Part shown: piece after piece, positions 1 to 9,415 of the stretch
Layout: each line of letters begins with the position of its first letter
Numbering within the stretch: position 1 is the first letter of the stretch
Assembly: GCA_963977125.1 (NCBI GenBank)
Contig: CAXBNJ010000001.1
Span: 310,001 to 374,000 of the forward strand
Length of the DNA: 64,000 nucleotides
From: UBA2705 sp963977125
GTDB lineage: Bacteria > Pseudomonadota > Alphaproteobacteria > Micavibrionales > Micavibrionaceae
Reading direction: 5' to 3'
Made by a program: the position numbers and the translations under genes
Notes under the pieces: model-generated
Told to the model about the DNA's origin: nothing
What the model saw: the letters and a program-made list of their open reading frames with translations, nothing else
The model's database searches: none

Positions 1-870
1 TTGCTAGCAAAGCTTGGCTACAGTGAAGAAGATGGCGTGTATCAACACTCTCAAGGCAATAAGATCTGTTTTCTTGGCGATTTTATTGATCGTGGGCCAG
101 AACAAAAGCGCGTGATCGAGATTGTCCGTAATATGATGGATAATGGCCATGCCATGAGCGTAATGGGCAATCATGAATTTAACGCGATTTGTTATGCGAC
201 CCAGCTAGATGACGGCACATATTTACGCAAACATAACGCGCGCAATAACAATTCTCATAAAGCTTTTCTAGACGCTTATCCTTTTGGCTCAGCCGAGCAC
301 GCCGATGTGATTGAATGGTTCAAAACCCTGCCCGTCTATATTGATAATGATGATTTTGCCGCTGTGCATGCGTGTTGGGATGAGCGTTATCTTAAAGTGG
401 TTCAGCCGCTCTTAGATGATAATAACTGCCTGACACCAGATGCTTATTTCGGCTATGCAATAAAAGGGTCACCGATATATAAATCTATTGAGTGTTTGAT
501 GAAAGGCCCTGAGTTTACTTTGCCGGGCGGAGCGACCTTTCAAACGCATGAAGGTACGAGCCGTAGTGAATCACGCATTAAGTGGTGGAAAGACCCCGCT
601 GGGGCTATTACCGATCGTTTATTCTTGCCACAAGATCAAATTGACGCGCAGAGTAAGGCTATTATTAATGCCGGAAGTCTAACAGAGACGTTTAATGGTC
701 ACGCAGAAGATAAACCCGTCTTTATTGGCCATTATTGGCTGACGGGTACGCCTAAGCTTTTAGCGGAGAATATTGCTTGCCTTGATTACAGCGTGCCACA
801 ATCTGGCCATCAAGTTGCTTACAGCTATCGCGGTGAAGGTAAACTTACAGCCAAAAACTTTATAGTCTAA
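1..870 (+). CDS. Calcineurin-like metallophosphoesterase (5'-truncated by window edge)
   Basis: Metal-dependent phosphoesterase of the calcineurin/PrpE-like superfamily. The visible part carries the second and third superfamily motifs: GDFIDRGP (residues 26-33) and GNHE (56-59), with further His residues around 110-125 and 235-245 that could complete the dimetal centre. The first motif (GDIHG-type) is absent. The visible start, MLAKLGY, looks like the stretch that normally follows that motif, so the true start lies upstream of base 1 and the TTG at base 1 is internal. Substrate cannot be read from sequence; relatives act on phosphoproteins, dinucleoside tetraphosphates or RNA ends. It converges on the minus-strand gene at 899. 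Confidence 0.8.
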   Translation: MLAKLGYSEEDGVYQHSQGNKICFLGDFIDRGPEQKRVIEIVRNMMDNGHAMSVMGNHEFNAICYATQLDDGTYLRKHNARNNNSHKAFLDAYPFGSAEHADVIEWFKTLPVYIDNDDFAAVHACWDERYLKVVQPLLDDNNCLTPDAYFGYAIKGSPIYKSIECLMKGPEFTLPGGATFQTHEGTSRSESRIKWWKDPAGAITDRLFLPQDQIDAQSKAIINAGSLTETFNGHAEDKPVFIGHYWLTGTPKLLAENIACLDYSVPQSGHQVAYSYRGEGKLTAKNFIV

Positions 871-898
871 GCACAGGTTTCAATTCAAAGAGTCTTGT

Positions 899-1375
899 TT
901 AGCTATGCTTACAGAGTTTGGCCATAATCGGGCAGTTTTTGCGTGTTAACATCTCAATGACATCGGCCGCTTTTAAATCATCTGACAGTAAATCATATAA
1001 TTCAGGGCGCGTCTTTGCGATGCGGCTGGTGACATGGGCAAAAATCTCAACCAGTTCAAACATATTGCGTTGATAGCGTGGGTCACTTTCAACAATATCA
1101 AGGAAGTTAACCAAATCAACGCCTGTGCGACCGCTTTCATTAAACAGTCTAAGGAGTTGGTTTTTCTTTGATGTCAGGAAAACGTAATTGCGGTTTTGTG
1201 CCGCGCGATCAGCCGCAGCTTCTTCTGGAGTTAAGGCTGCTTCATAGGCCTCTTTAAAGCCAGTTTGTGCAAAAACCGCTTTTGAGAAATGGCCGCATAA
1301 TATGACGACATCTATTTCTGATTTTTGTTTGACTGGCTGTTCTGAAGCAAGATCAGCTTTGCGTGCATCTTTCAT
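899..1375 (-). CDS. Hypothetical protein, 158 aa
   Basis: I do not recognise this protein. It is soluble, mainly helical by composition, with no signal peptide or membrane segment. A charged N-terminal tail of about 20 residues precedes a hydrophobic strand (VVILCGHF, about 23-30), then an Ala/Glu-rich helix and an amphipathic helical C-terminal half ending in Lys, Cys and His residues. It lies 55 bases downstream of the BPL-N-type gene on the same strand and may be the last gene of a unit headed by the hybrid histidine kinase. The reading frame is clean and the spacing sensible, so I accept it as real, but assign no function. Confidence 0.6.
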   Translation of the reverse strand: MKDARKADLASEQPVKQKSEIDVVILCGHFSKAVFAQTGFKEAYEAALTPEEAAADRAAQNRNYVFLTSKKNQLLRLFNESGRTGVDLVNFLDIVESDPRYQRNMFELVEIFAHVTSRIAKTRPELYDLLSDDLKAADVIEMLTRKNCPIMAKLCKHS

Positions 1376-1430
1376 GATGGTCGTACCCTGTATATTTTTT
1401 TATTATTTATTTTTATAGAAGGGGACAGTA

Positions 1431-2216
1431 TCACTCGCCGAAAAGTTTATCAAATAATTTATGCCACAGCTTACTGCGCTTATCCTCGTCAGCCTTTATC
1501 GCCTGCGCAATAGCCTCTCGCTTGGATAATGTATCGTTGCGCGCATAGCTTTTTGCCAAAATCAGCGCGGCGCTATCTTCTAAGTGAGGGCCAATAAGCA
1601 AAGCCCGCCCTTTACCCTGACGGCAGAGAATAATAGCGGCAGGGTGATGTGGTATGTCGGTGTATTGGGCAAGGACTTCTACGGTCTCTGAATTGGCGTG
1701 TTCAGCGCTATTAGAAAAATATGGGCCGCCATTATAATGGGCTTTTAATGTGATCTCTTCGCTTTTATCTGTATCGGTGTAAGACAGGGTGCAAACACTA
1801 TCATAGCAGCTCGGTATACGCTGGGCGGGGTCGCTATATTCACGAATCGGGCCAATGGCGCGGCCTGTATAAAAGCTGAGCTCACGGGGGCCTGAGATTT
1901 CAAATTCATTCGGCCAGCCTTTGGCAAATTCAAGATGGGCACAGCCATAATAAGCGCCAGCACAGATACCTAAATATTTACCGCCTTGTTCAACATAGGT
2001 TTTGATTTTTGTATTGCCCAGGCCATTGAGCTTTTCGACGTAATACAAATCGGCGCCGCCGGGCATGACGAATAAATCAGGGATGCTATCAAGAATACCC
2101 TGCGTAATATCACGATGGTCGCATTGTTGAATTTTCGCGTGCGGGAAAAAATTAGCCAGAAAGCGTATAGCGTCGTAGTTATTGTGAATATAGTCGTTGT
2201 AAATGAGTATGTTCAT
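1431..2216 (-). CDS. BPL-N domain protein (class I glutamine amidotransferase-like)
   Basis: 261-residue protein resembling the BPL_N domain, the glutamine-amidotransferase-like fold found at the N-terminus of eukaryotic biotin-protein ligases and as stand-alone bacterial proteins. Visible signatures are the strand MNILIYNDY at the start, MPGGADLYY (51-59) and the nucleophile elbow LGICAGAYYGC with Cys85 as the probable catalytic cysteine. HLEDS near residue 210 may supply the His/Glu partners. There is no biotin ligase catalytic domain, so a biotinylation role should not be assumed. It starts 12 bases after the stop of the histidine kinase gene and is probably co-transcribed with it. Confidence 0.7.
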   Translation of the reverse strand: MNILIYNDYIHNNYDAIRFLANFFPHAKIQQCDHRDITQGILDSIPDLFVMPGGADLYYVEKLNGLGNTKIKTYVEQGGKYLGICAGAYYGCAHLEFAKGWPNEFEISGPRELSFYTGRAIGPIREYSDPAQRIPSCYDSVCTLSYTDTDKSEEITLKAHYNGGPYFSNSAEHANSETVEVLAQYTDIPHHPAAIILCRQGKGRALLIGPHLEDSAALILAKSYARNDTLSKREAIAQAIKADEDKRSKLWHKLFDKLFGE

Positions 2217-2228
2217 CGTGAAGAGGTA

Positions 2229-4652
2229 CTATTCTTCGTCAACATGTTTACGAAAGGCTGCGCGGCTGGCTTCTGACATCTCACGTAACTTCTTAGTTTT
2301 ACTTTTTATTAAATCGATGTCACTTTCACTCGAATCTGAATTTTCCATGATTTCACGGCAGTAAAGCGAAAGCTTCACCATGCCGAGATTGCCGGATGTG
2401 GAGGCTAGTGCATGAGTCTCGAATTTTATGACTTTCACATCAAAGTCACTCTTTTCCATGGAGGCTATACGTAGCTCTAAATCAGTTTCGAAAGATTTAA
2501 ATACATCGGTAATTTTGTCTTTTCCGATAAATTGGATGAATTGCGTAATCATCTCAATATCAATGAGAGGGCTAGTCTCTGAGGTCATGCCTGAAAATGG
2601 ATTGATAATAAATGTGTCTTCTTCTTCATATGTTTCAATATGCGGTTTCTTAACGGCGGATTCAGTTTTTTCTTCCTTGGTCGGAGTAGCTTGAGCTTGT
2701 GTATTGATCATGGGTGTTTTACTTATCTCGCTGGTTGAAGTCGCGGGTGAGGCATTAAGCAGGGAATCAAAAGAATCAACGCCGAGTGGTTTAGCCCAAC
2801 TCGAAACCTTCTCAACGAGGACGGCCGCCTTTATTGGCTTTGAAAGGTAGTCATCCATACCAGCTTGTACGCAGTCTTGTATTTCATCTCCCATGACATG
2901 TGCTGTAAGGGCAATGATGGGGAGGTCTTCACTTTTCAGTTTAAGTGTCTCACGAATATAGTTCGTTGCATCAATACCGTTCATTTCAGGCATATTAATA
3001 TCCATGAGAACCAAATGGAACGGGCCGTTATTTTTTACAGCTTCTATAGCCTCAAGGCCGTTATTGGCCACATGCACTTGAAAGCCGTGCTGAATAAGTA
3101 TTGACGCTGTGAGTTCTTGGTTCATTTTAACGTCTTCGGCCAAGAGGATAAAACGATTATCGCCGATAACAGGGTCTATATCTAAAAGCGTTGTTTTTGC
3201 TGGTTGCCCCGTCAATATGCGTTGGTCTGATGAATTCATGTTGGGAGCCGTAAAATCTTCTGGGGGCGTAAAGTAAGGGAGGTTTATTGTGAAGGCTGTA
3301 CCTTCCCCTACACGGCTGTATATTTCAATGTCACCGCCCATTAATGTGACTAAAGATTTAACGATGGCAAGCCCTAGGCCTGAACCGCCATATGTATGGG
3401 GGATGGTCGAGTTTTCTTGTTCGAACATTGAAAAGATGATGCTTTGTTTTTTGGGCGCAATGCCGATTCCTGTGTCGCTGATAACAATAGAGATCGTGCC
3501 TTTGCACGGGATTTGCGTTGTTAGGGATGATCCGGGTCTCTCTTGGTTTGGGGGGGCAGTATCAGGCGTGAAACTCGCATGAAGATCTATTGTGCCTTGA
3601 TCTGTAAACTTAATCGCATTGCCTAATATGTTACAGATGATTTGTTTAAGGCGGTGTATGTCACCCAAGATATATTGCGGAACATCTTCATCAATAGTGA
3701 TCGACATTTTGTTGTTATTGCTGTGCTGCTCAGTTTGCATCATTTCAAAAGAGGCGCGTAGAGTTTCTTTTAGATCCACGGTGTCCTGAGATAATGAAAA
3801 CTTGCGTGATTCAATGCGCGAGAAATCTAAGATGTCATCAAGCAAGCGCATCATTGTTGAGCCAGCTGTTTTGACTTGCTCAACGCAGTGTCTTTGATAT
3901 TCATCTAAATCTGTTTGCTCAAGTATTTCAGTGAAGCCTAATACGCCACTCATTGGCGTTCTTATTTCGTGGCTCATCATGCCGATAAATTCTGTTTTTT
4001 CGCTGCTTGCTGTTGTGGCAAGTGTGGCGGCTTTATCGAGATTGTTTTCTAATGTAATATTTTTACTATTGACGCTGAGCAAGGTGCCCAGAGTAAACAT
4101 TGCGATGAAGTTTTCTATTATAAAGGCCGGCGCATATGTTGTGGCTATTTGGACGAAATAACGGACCTCTATAAAGGCCAGAGCGACGCCGACAATAATC
4201 AAAGGCATAACAAGGGCAAAAAGAGCTATTTGCTTAAGATTTGCTGTGGTCTTATATGTTTTATATAGGACGCTTCGTAACAAAACCCCACAAAGTGCCG
4301 AGGTGATGATGACCATGATACCAAGGGCGACTTCCCCATCAATAGTGAGGCGCATTAAAATGGCCGGTATAATTGTGACTAAAGCTGTTAGCGGGCCAAA
4401 AAACAAGCCGGCCATGCTGATTATAGCCACGCGTGAGTCGATATGGACGCCGGTTATGATCTCAACGTTGTAGTGGATAGAGAGGGCGGCAGCTGCGCCA
4501 AAGATCAGGCCAATAATGATCTGCTGAGTACGAGCAGGAAGGTTCCTTGAGCAATTGGGCAATATGGTGAGTAATGTAAATAACCCAGCGAACATGCCAA
4601 AATTGATGAACAAGCTCTCTAGTAATGTTTGAATGTTTAAACTTATATCCAT
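2229..4652 (-). CDS. Hybrid sensor histidine kinase with LytS-type 5TM sensor, receiver and HPt domains
   Basis: 807-residue membrane-bound phosphorelay kinase. Residues 1-195 hold several hydrophobic segments resembling the 5TM-5TMR_LYT module of LytS-type sensors. HisKA has FIGMMSHEIRTPMSG with His228. The HATPase_c domain (about 300-460) has N-box NILGNAIKF, DTGIGI and GGSGLGLAI. The receiver (about 501-620) has phosphoacceptor Asp551 in LVLMDINMPEMNG and Lys605 in LSKPI. After a low-complexity linker (630-695), the C-terminal region has the HPt signature HALASTSGNLG with His747. All four relay sites are thus on one chain (His-Asp-His), so an outside response regulator is expected; none is adjacent. 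LytS-type sensors are associated with envelope or pyruvate signals, but the ligand here is unknown. Confidence 0.9.
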   Translation of the reverse strand: MDISLNIQTLLESLFINFGMFAGLFTLLTILPNCSRNLPARTQQIIIGLIFGAAAALSIHYNVEIITGVHIDSRVAIISMAGLFFGPLTALVTIIPAILMRLTIDGEVALGIMVIITSALCGVLLRSVLYKTYKTTANLKQIALFALVMPLIIVGVALAFIEVRYFVQIATTYAPAFIIENFIAMFTLGTLLSVNSKNITLENNLDKAATLATTASSEKTEFIGMMSHEIRTPMSGVLGFTEILEQTDLDEYQRHCVEQVKTAGSTMMRLLDDILDFSRIESRKFSLSQDTVDLKETLRASFEMMQTEQHSNNNKMSITIDEDVPQYILGDIHRLKQIICNILGNAIKFTDQGTIDLHASFTPDTAPPNQERPGSSLTTQIPCKGTISIVISDTGIGIAPKKQSIIFSMFEQENSTIPHTYGGSGLGLAIVKSLVTLMGGDIEIYSRVGEGTAFTINLPYFTPPEDFTAPNMNSSDQRILTGQPAKTTLLDIDPVIGDNRFILLAEDVKMNQELTASILIQHGFQVHVANNGLEAIEAVKNNGPFHLVLMDINMPEMNGIDATNYIRETLKLKSEDLPIIALTAHVMGDEIQDCVQAGMDDYLSKPIKAAVLVEKVSSWAKPLGVDSFDSLLNASPATSTSEISKTPMINTQAQATPTKEEKTESAVKKPHIETYEEEDTFIINPFSGMTSETSPLIDIEMITQFIQFIGKDKITDVFKSFETDLELRIASMEKSDFDVKVIKFETHALASTSGNLGMVKLSLYCREIMENSDSSESDIDLIKSKTKKLREMSEASRAAFRKHVDEE

Positions 4653-4747
4653 TGCGGAACACCTAAAGAAACTATAATTATAATCAAGATTATTTTTATG
4701 AACGATACTAATTATATAGATTTATAGTTAAAAAAGAAAGTCCTTAT

Positions 4748-5605
4748 ATGCTAAGTTACCGTCACGCCTTTCATGCTGGTAATCACGCCGATGTGCTTAA
4801 GCATATTATTTGGTGCGAGATTTTAGGCTACCTAAAACGCAAAGAGGCGCCCTTTTATATCCATGACACACATGCGGGGGCAGGGCTTTACGATGTGGAC
4901 TCCGATATGATGCAGAAAACGCAGGAATATCAATCAGGTATCGCCGCCTTTTATGATTTTGAAACCGGTAATGAGGCGATTGATAGCTATTGCACGCAGA
5001 TCAAAAAATTCAATACAGAACAGGCTGGTTTACAAAAATACCCCGGCTCGCCCGCGCTCTCGCAGCGTTTATTGCGCCCACAAGACCGCATGGTCGTGAC
5101 TGATTTACACAGTACTGAATATCCTGTTCTGCAAGGCCTGTTTAAGCATGATCGACGTGTTCAGGTTCGTAAAATCGATGGCTATGAAGGCTTGCTCGCG
5201 CAAATGCCGCCAAAAGAGCGCCGCGGCGCGGTTTTGATTGACCCTTCATATGAAATAAAAAATGAATATACTATCTTGCCGCAAAAGCTTGGCAAGGCAT
5301 TGACCAAATTTCCTACAGGCACCTATGCAATTTGGTATCCTGTGCTTAAGCGAACGGATACAGAGCATTTTATCAAGCACTTAATCAGCGCCTTAAATGC
5401 AAAGAATCACAAAACGCCAATTCCTTATTTACGTGCGGAGCTAAATGTTAGCGCCGATCGTGAAGATGGCTTTGGTATGGTGGGATCAGGTATGTTTGTT
5501 ATTAATCCACCTTATATTCTGAAAGGTGTTTTGGATGCGCTCATGCCGATTTTAAAAGAGCGTATGGCCGATAAAGATGGTGGATTTATATTGTCGGAGA
5601 TATAA
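4748..5605 (+). CDS. rlmJ: 23S rRNA (adenine(2030)-N6)-methyltransferase RlmJ
   Basis: SAM-dependent methyltransferase that makes m6A2030 in 23S rRNA. It is full length (285 residues; E. coli RlmJ about 280). The family N-terminus MLSYRHAFHAGNHADVLKH is present, as are DTHAGAGLYD (SAM-binding loop, about 40-49), LIDPSYE (the DPPY-type catalytic motif, with Ser in place of the second Pro) and the family signature GSGMFVINPPY near 247-257. It reads away from the kinase gene on the other side of a 95-base AT-rich spacer. The start is fixed by the conserved first residues. Confidence 0.93.
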   Translation: MLSYRHAFHAGNHADVLKHIIWCEILGYLKRKEAPFYIHDTHAGAGLYDVDSDMMQKTQEYQSGIAAFYDFETGNEAIDSYCTQIKKFNTEQAGLQKYPGSPALSQRLLRPQDRMVVTDLHSTEYPVLQGLFKHDRRVQVRKIDGYEGLLAQMPPKERRGAVLIDPSYEIKNEYTILPQKLGKALTKFPTGTYAIWYPVLKRTDTEHFIKHLISALNAKNHKTPIPYLRAELNVSADREDGFGMVGSGMFVINPPYILKGVLDALMPILKERMADKDGGFILSEI

Positions 5606-5720
5606 GTAATTGTAAGCAGCAGTAACAATGTATTTATCTTTTTAGGCTATTATATGGTACTATTTAAGAATAATAACATTTGAAATTTTAAGATATTAAA
5701 CAGACAGTTAAGGTGATGAT

Positions 5721-7211
5721 TTGAACAAAATTATTAAAACTAAAGACGTAGAGAAAGCCTTCGCCGCGGCAGAGAAAATCTACAATGAATCGATTGCGCA
5801 TTTAACCGAGAATTTTATTGAGTTTTCTAAAGGGAAAACTCTTAAGAATAAAGTAAAAGCCTATTATCCTTATGTGCGCATAGAAGCCGCATCGGCAAAT
5901 CGCCGTGATACACGCTTTTCTTATGGCTTTGTCTCAAAGCCCGGTTCATACCAAGCGACTCTCACACGCCCCGATTTATTTGACCATTACTACCGCGAAC
6001 AATTTAAGCAGCTGATTAAAAATCATGATACGCCCCTTGAAATTGGTGTGTCTGATGTTGAAATTCCGCTGCATTTTGCTTTGGGCGAAAATTTCCATTT
6101 GGAAGATTCATTAAGTGATGAGCAAATGCACGATCTACCGCAGCTTTTTACCCAGCCTAATTTGGATAATATGGATGATAGCATTGCGAATGGTACTTAT
6201 TTGAAGAAAGAAGAAGATCCTAGCCCGCTGGCTTTATTTGAGGCACCGCGTGTTGATTTAAGCTTGTTACGCTTGAAGCATTACACGGCCACCTTGGCCA
6301 AGCATTTTCAAAATTATGTGATTTTCACGAATTACCAATTCTATATTGATGAGTTTATTAAAATTGGTCACGAAAACATGCAGCAGACTGATGACCCACT
6401 GTTAAAAGCGCAGCGCGAAGTTTATTGCAGCTTTGTGGAGCCTGGTAATAAAGTGACGGGTAATAAGAATATTGAAATTGATCGCGTTCAAGATGAAGAG
6501 GGCACAGCCCTTGCACGTCTACCGCAAATGCCGACTTATCATTTAAAGCGCTCGGATGGTTCGGGCATTACAATGGTGAATATTGGCGTTGGCCCATCAA
6601 ACGCCAAAACTATTACAGATCACATCGCCGTATTGAGGCCGCATGCATGGTTAATGCTTGGACATTGTGCGGGCTTGCGTAACTCTCAGACTTTGGGCGA
6701 TTATGTGTTGGCGCATGGTTATTTACGTGAAGACCATGTTCTCGATAAGGATTTGGACCCAACTATTCCTATTCCTGCGCTCTCTGAAGTGCAACAAGCT
6801 TTGGAACAAGCCGTGGCTGAAATTACAGGTCATCAAGGCTATGATCTGAAAAAACTCATGCGCACAGGGACGGTCGCGACAATTGATGACCGTAACTGGG
6901 AATTGCGTCCATCTTTAAAGCAAAATTTGAAGCTCTCACAAAGCCGTGCTATCGCGCTTGATATGGAATCAGGCACAATTGCCGCTAATGGTTTCCGCTT
7001 TCGTGTCCCCTATGGCACGCTGCTTTGTGTGTCCGATAAGCCTTTGCACGGACAGTTAAAACTGCCCGGCATGGCAGAGAGCTTTTATCGCAACCGCGTT
7101 GAGCAGCATTTACAAATAGGTTTGCTGACTATGTCGTTATTACGGGAGACAGGACCAGAGCGCCTGCATAGCCGCAAATTACGCTCTTTCCACGAGGTGG
7201 CCTTCCAGTAA
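5721..7211 (+). CDS. amn: AMP nucleosidase
   Basis: Hydrolyses AMP to adenine and ribose 5-phosphate in purine salvage. 496 residues against 484 in E. coli Amn. An N-terminal AMP nucleosidase-specific domain (about 1-170) is followed by a nucleoside-phosphorylase-type domain (about 280-490) with MVNIGVGPSNAKT, LMLGHCAGLRNSQTLGDYVLAHGY and the late acidic motif ALDMESGTIAANGFRFRVPYGTLLCVSDKP, in which Met-Glu contacts ribose in the PNP family. The start is TTG, supported by an AAGGTGAT ribosome-binding site just upstream. A strong bidirectional hairpin terminator follows. Confidence 0.93.
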   Translation: MNKIIKTKDVEKAFAAAEKIYNESIAHLTENFIEFSKGKTLKNKVKAYYPYVRIEAASANRRDTRFSYGFVSKPGSYQATLTRPDLFDHYYREQFKQLIKNHDTPLEIGVSDVEIPLHFALGENFHLEDSLSDEQMHDLPQLFTQPNLDNMDDSIANGTYLKKEEDPSPLALFEAPRVDLSLLRLKHYTATLAKHFQNYVIFTNYQFYIDEFIKIGHENMQQTDDPLLKAQREVYCSFVEPGNKVTGNKNIEIDRVQDEEGTALARLPQMPTYHLKRSDGSGITMVNIGVGPSNAKTITDHIAVLRPHAWLMLGHCAGLRNSQTLGDYVLAHGYLREDHVLDKDLDPTIPIPALSEVQQALEQAVAEITGHQGYDLKKLMRTGTVATIDDRNWELRPSLKQNLKLSQSRAIALDMESGTIAANGFRFRVPYGTLLCVSDKPLHGQLKLPGMAESFYRNRVEQHLQIGLLTMSLLRETGPERLHSRKLRSFHEVAFQ

Positions 7212-7260
7212 GGCGTTCTTTTTGCCATGACTGCGTAGCGTAAAAACAACAATAAATACA

Positions 7261-7293
7261 AAAAAGGCCAGATAGAATTTATCTGGCCTTTTT
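7261..7293. terminator. Bidirectional intrinsic terminator between amn and sppA
   Basis: A 14-bp perfect stem (7261-7274 with 7280-7293) around a 5-base loop. Runs of A on the left arm and T on the right arm make it a terminator on both strands, fitting the convergent genes on either side. Confidence 0.9.
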
Positions 7294-7317
7294 ATGTGTC
7301 TAATTATCTATCGAAAC

Positions 7318-9282
7318 CTAGCGAATAGGGTTTGGTGTATAGACGCTAATATTTTGTTGGTGGGCTAAGTCTTGCTGTATCTGCATCAGGCTTTCAACGG
7401 GCGCAACTTCGGTTAGGGCGTGTAAATCGTCTAACTGCGTGGCGACTTTGACCATTTTGCCTGCGGATACACCAAGCAGCGATAATATCGCATCAAGACC
7501 AGCGCGTGGACTTGGGACAATAACAACGCCGGCGCTTTTTATATCTTCGTGACCAAGGTCTTTGGCGGCCCATAATAGCGCATCATTTAACCCGCCAAGT
7601 GAATCAATAAGCTTGATATCTAAAGCGCGTTTTCCGCTCCAAACGCGACCGCGTGCGATTTCATCAACGCTGCTATAGCTCAAGTTACGACCTTCAGCAA
7701 CGCGGTTTAAGAAGGCGTCATAAATTGAATCCATCATCGTGTTGTAACGCGCCTTTGCAGAGTCGCTAAGCGGTTTGCTCATCGAGTTAAGGTCAGCGTT
7801 TTCGGCTGTGCTGATGCTATCCCAATTAACGAGAAGCTTGCTCCATAAGCCGCTTAAGTCAAATTGTGCGCCAATCACGCCGATCGAACCAGTAATCGTC
7901 ATTTCATTGGCGAAAATATGATCCGCTACGCAGGCTATCCAATAACCGCCAGAAGCCGCCATGCTGCCCATGGACACAATAACGCGTTTGCCTTCATCCT
8001 TAGCGCGCTCTAAGGCGCGACGAATGGTCTCAGAGGCTTGCGGCGACCCGCCAGGGCTGTCAATACGCAGCACAATGGTTTTTATGTTGTCGTTAAAGGT
8101 CGCATCATAAATCCATTTAGCGACTTCATCGGCAGCAATCGCGTTTGAACCCATATCAAATTTATGTGTTTCTGGGGCGTATTGTACAATTGTCCCTTGT
8201 GCAAAAATAAGGGCTATTTCGCCTTTGTTTTCTTGCTTATAACCCAAATGTTTTTTAGTCATTTTTGAAATGATATATAAAGGGTTGATTGACCCGTGGG
8301 TTAGGTAGGTAATGTAATGGTCAAGGCTGATATAAGGAATCTTTTCTTCTTTAGTGCCGCCAAGGCGTTCATTAAATTCTGTGACGAGCTCATCGCCATA
8401 ACCAAGGCGGTCAACCAATTGAGCGTCCATCGCTTCTTGGTCGGTCAACGTGCCTTTATTAATGTAGCCTTCTAATGTATTGGCAGGAATGTCGCGGCTG
8501 TCGCTGATTGCTTTGGTTAATGTGTCATGGAAGTCACCAAGCAAAGCGCTCATCGCTTCTCTGCTTTCTGGAGTCATATGTTCTTTATTCATGCTATCCA
8601 TTGCACTTTTATATTCTTTGCGCTGGAAGACCTGTGGGTTAACGCCGAGCCAATCGAGGGTTTTGCGGAAATAAGGCTGTTCAGAGTAATAGCCCGACAT
8701 GGATACCATGCCAATAGGCTGCATCCAAATTTCGTCAAAAACAGAAGCGAGGAAATAACTGCTAATCCCTGTGCTCATAATATCGTATGAAGGGGCAAAT
8801 ACAATTGTTGGCTTGCCGCTGGTTTTGAAATCAGCAATGGCCTCGCGGAGTTCAGCCAGTTGTGATGGTGGATATCCACCAGCTTTAAATTCTAAAATAA
8901 AGGCGGCGATCTGGTCGTCAGTTTTTGCCGTCTTTAACGCGTTGATGATCTCATAGAGGGATGCTTTTGAAATGCCGAGTGCAGCTAAAACAGGGTCTTT
9001 TTGCGGCGTTTCTGGTATTGAGCCCTTTAAGGTCATTTGCAGAACCATCTTAGGCGGCAAGTCGACAGGGCCAGAAGGTGTAAGACTGTTCATAACAAGG
9101 GTTGAGATGACTGTGCTTAAAATAATCATAAACCCTAAAAATGTGCAGACTTTTAAGTAGTTGCGCCAAATCCAGCGTAAAGGTTTTAAGCTTCTCGGTT
9201 TTTTAGGCGTGGAAACATTCTTGCGTGTCGAAGGGGTGTAAAATAAATTCTTCTTAGAGAGGCGTGTGCTGCGAAATTTCAT
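7318..9282 (-). CDS. sppA: Signal peptide peptidase SppA, 67K type
   Basis: Membrane-anchored serine protease that degrades cleaved signal peptides. It is the long, two-domain (67K) form with tandem ClpP-like folds, 654 residues. One transmembrane helix lies at about residues 46-64 after a basic N-terminus. The Ser/Lys dyad is visible: Lys225 in RKEYKSAM in the N-terminal half and Ser444 in GSMAASGGYW in the C-terminal half. DSPGGSP (about 408) and TGSIGVIG also match. The frame stays open 52 codons further upstream, but ATG at 9282 has an AAGGG ribosome-binding site and gives the usual family N-terminus, whereas the longer form would overlap the divergent gene. Confidence 0.92.
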   Translation of the reverse strand: MKFRSTRLSKKNLFYTPSTRKNVSTPKKPRSLKPLRWIWRNYLKVCTFLGFMIILSTVISTLVMNSLTPSGPVDLPPKMVLQMTLKGSIPETPQKDPVLAALGISKASLYEIINALKTAKTDDQIAAFILEFKAGGYPPSQLAELREAIADFKTSGKPTIVFAPSYDIMSTGISSYFLASVFDEIWMQPIGMVSMSGYYSEQPYFRKTLDWLGVNPQVFQRKEYKSAMDSMNKEHMTPESREAMSALLGDFHDTLTKAISDSRDIPANTLEGYINKGTLTDQEAMDAQLVDRLGYGDELVTEFNERLGGTKEEKIPYISLDHYITYLTHGSINPLYIISKMTKKHLGYKQENKGEIALIFAQGTIVQYAPETHKFDMGSNAIAADEVAKWIYDATFNDNIKTIVLRIDSPGGSPQASETIRRALERAKDEGKRVIVSMGSMAASGGYWIACVADHIFANEMTITGSIGVIGAQFDLSGLWSKLLVNWDSISTAENADLNSMSKPLSDSAKARYNTMMDSIYDAFLNRVAEGRNLSYSSVDEIARGRVWSGKRALDIKLIDSLGGLNDALLWAAKDLGHEDIKSAGVVIVPSPRAGLDAILSLLGVSAGKMVKVATQLDDLHALTEVAPVESLMQIQQDLAHQQNISVYTPNPIR

Positions 9283-9361
9283 AATAGACCCTTTGCAAAA
9301 ACGTAATAAAACTTTAATCTTATATATGATAAAAAGGGTAAGCTGTCTAGAGTCAGCATAG

Positions 9362-9381
9362 CCAGAGTGTCTAAACTCTGG
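9362..9381. repeat. Inverted repeat between sppA and the divergent hydrolase gene
   Basis: CCAGAGT and ACTCTGG (7-bp arms, 6-base spacer) in the 133-base divergent promoter region. It could be an operator or the 5' leader hairpin of the 9416 gene. Confidence 0.4.
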
Positions 9382-9415
9382 TATAAATAAGAGTATACAA
9401 GACAACACTAATAGG

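Noticed and set aside
5684..5710. TTAA pair near the amn start as a CtrA box
   Set aside because: TTAA-N8-TTAA, one base off the canonical spacing.
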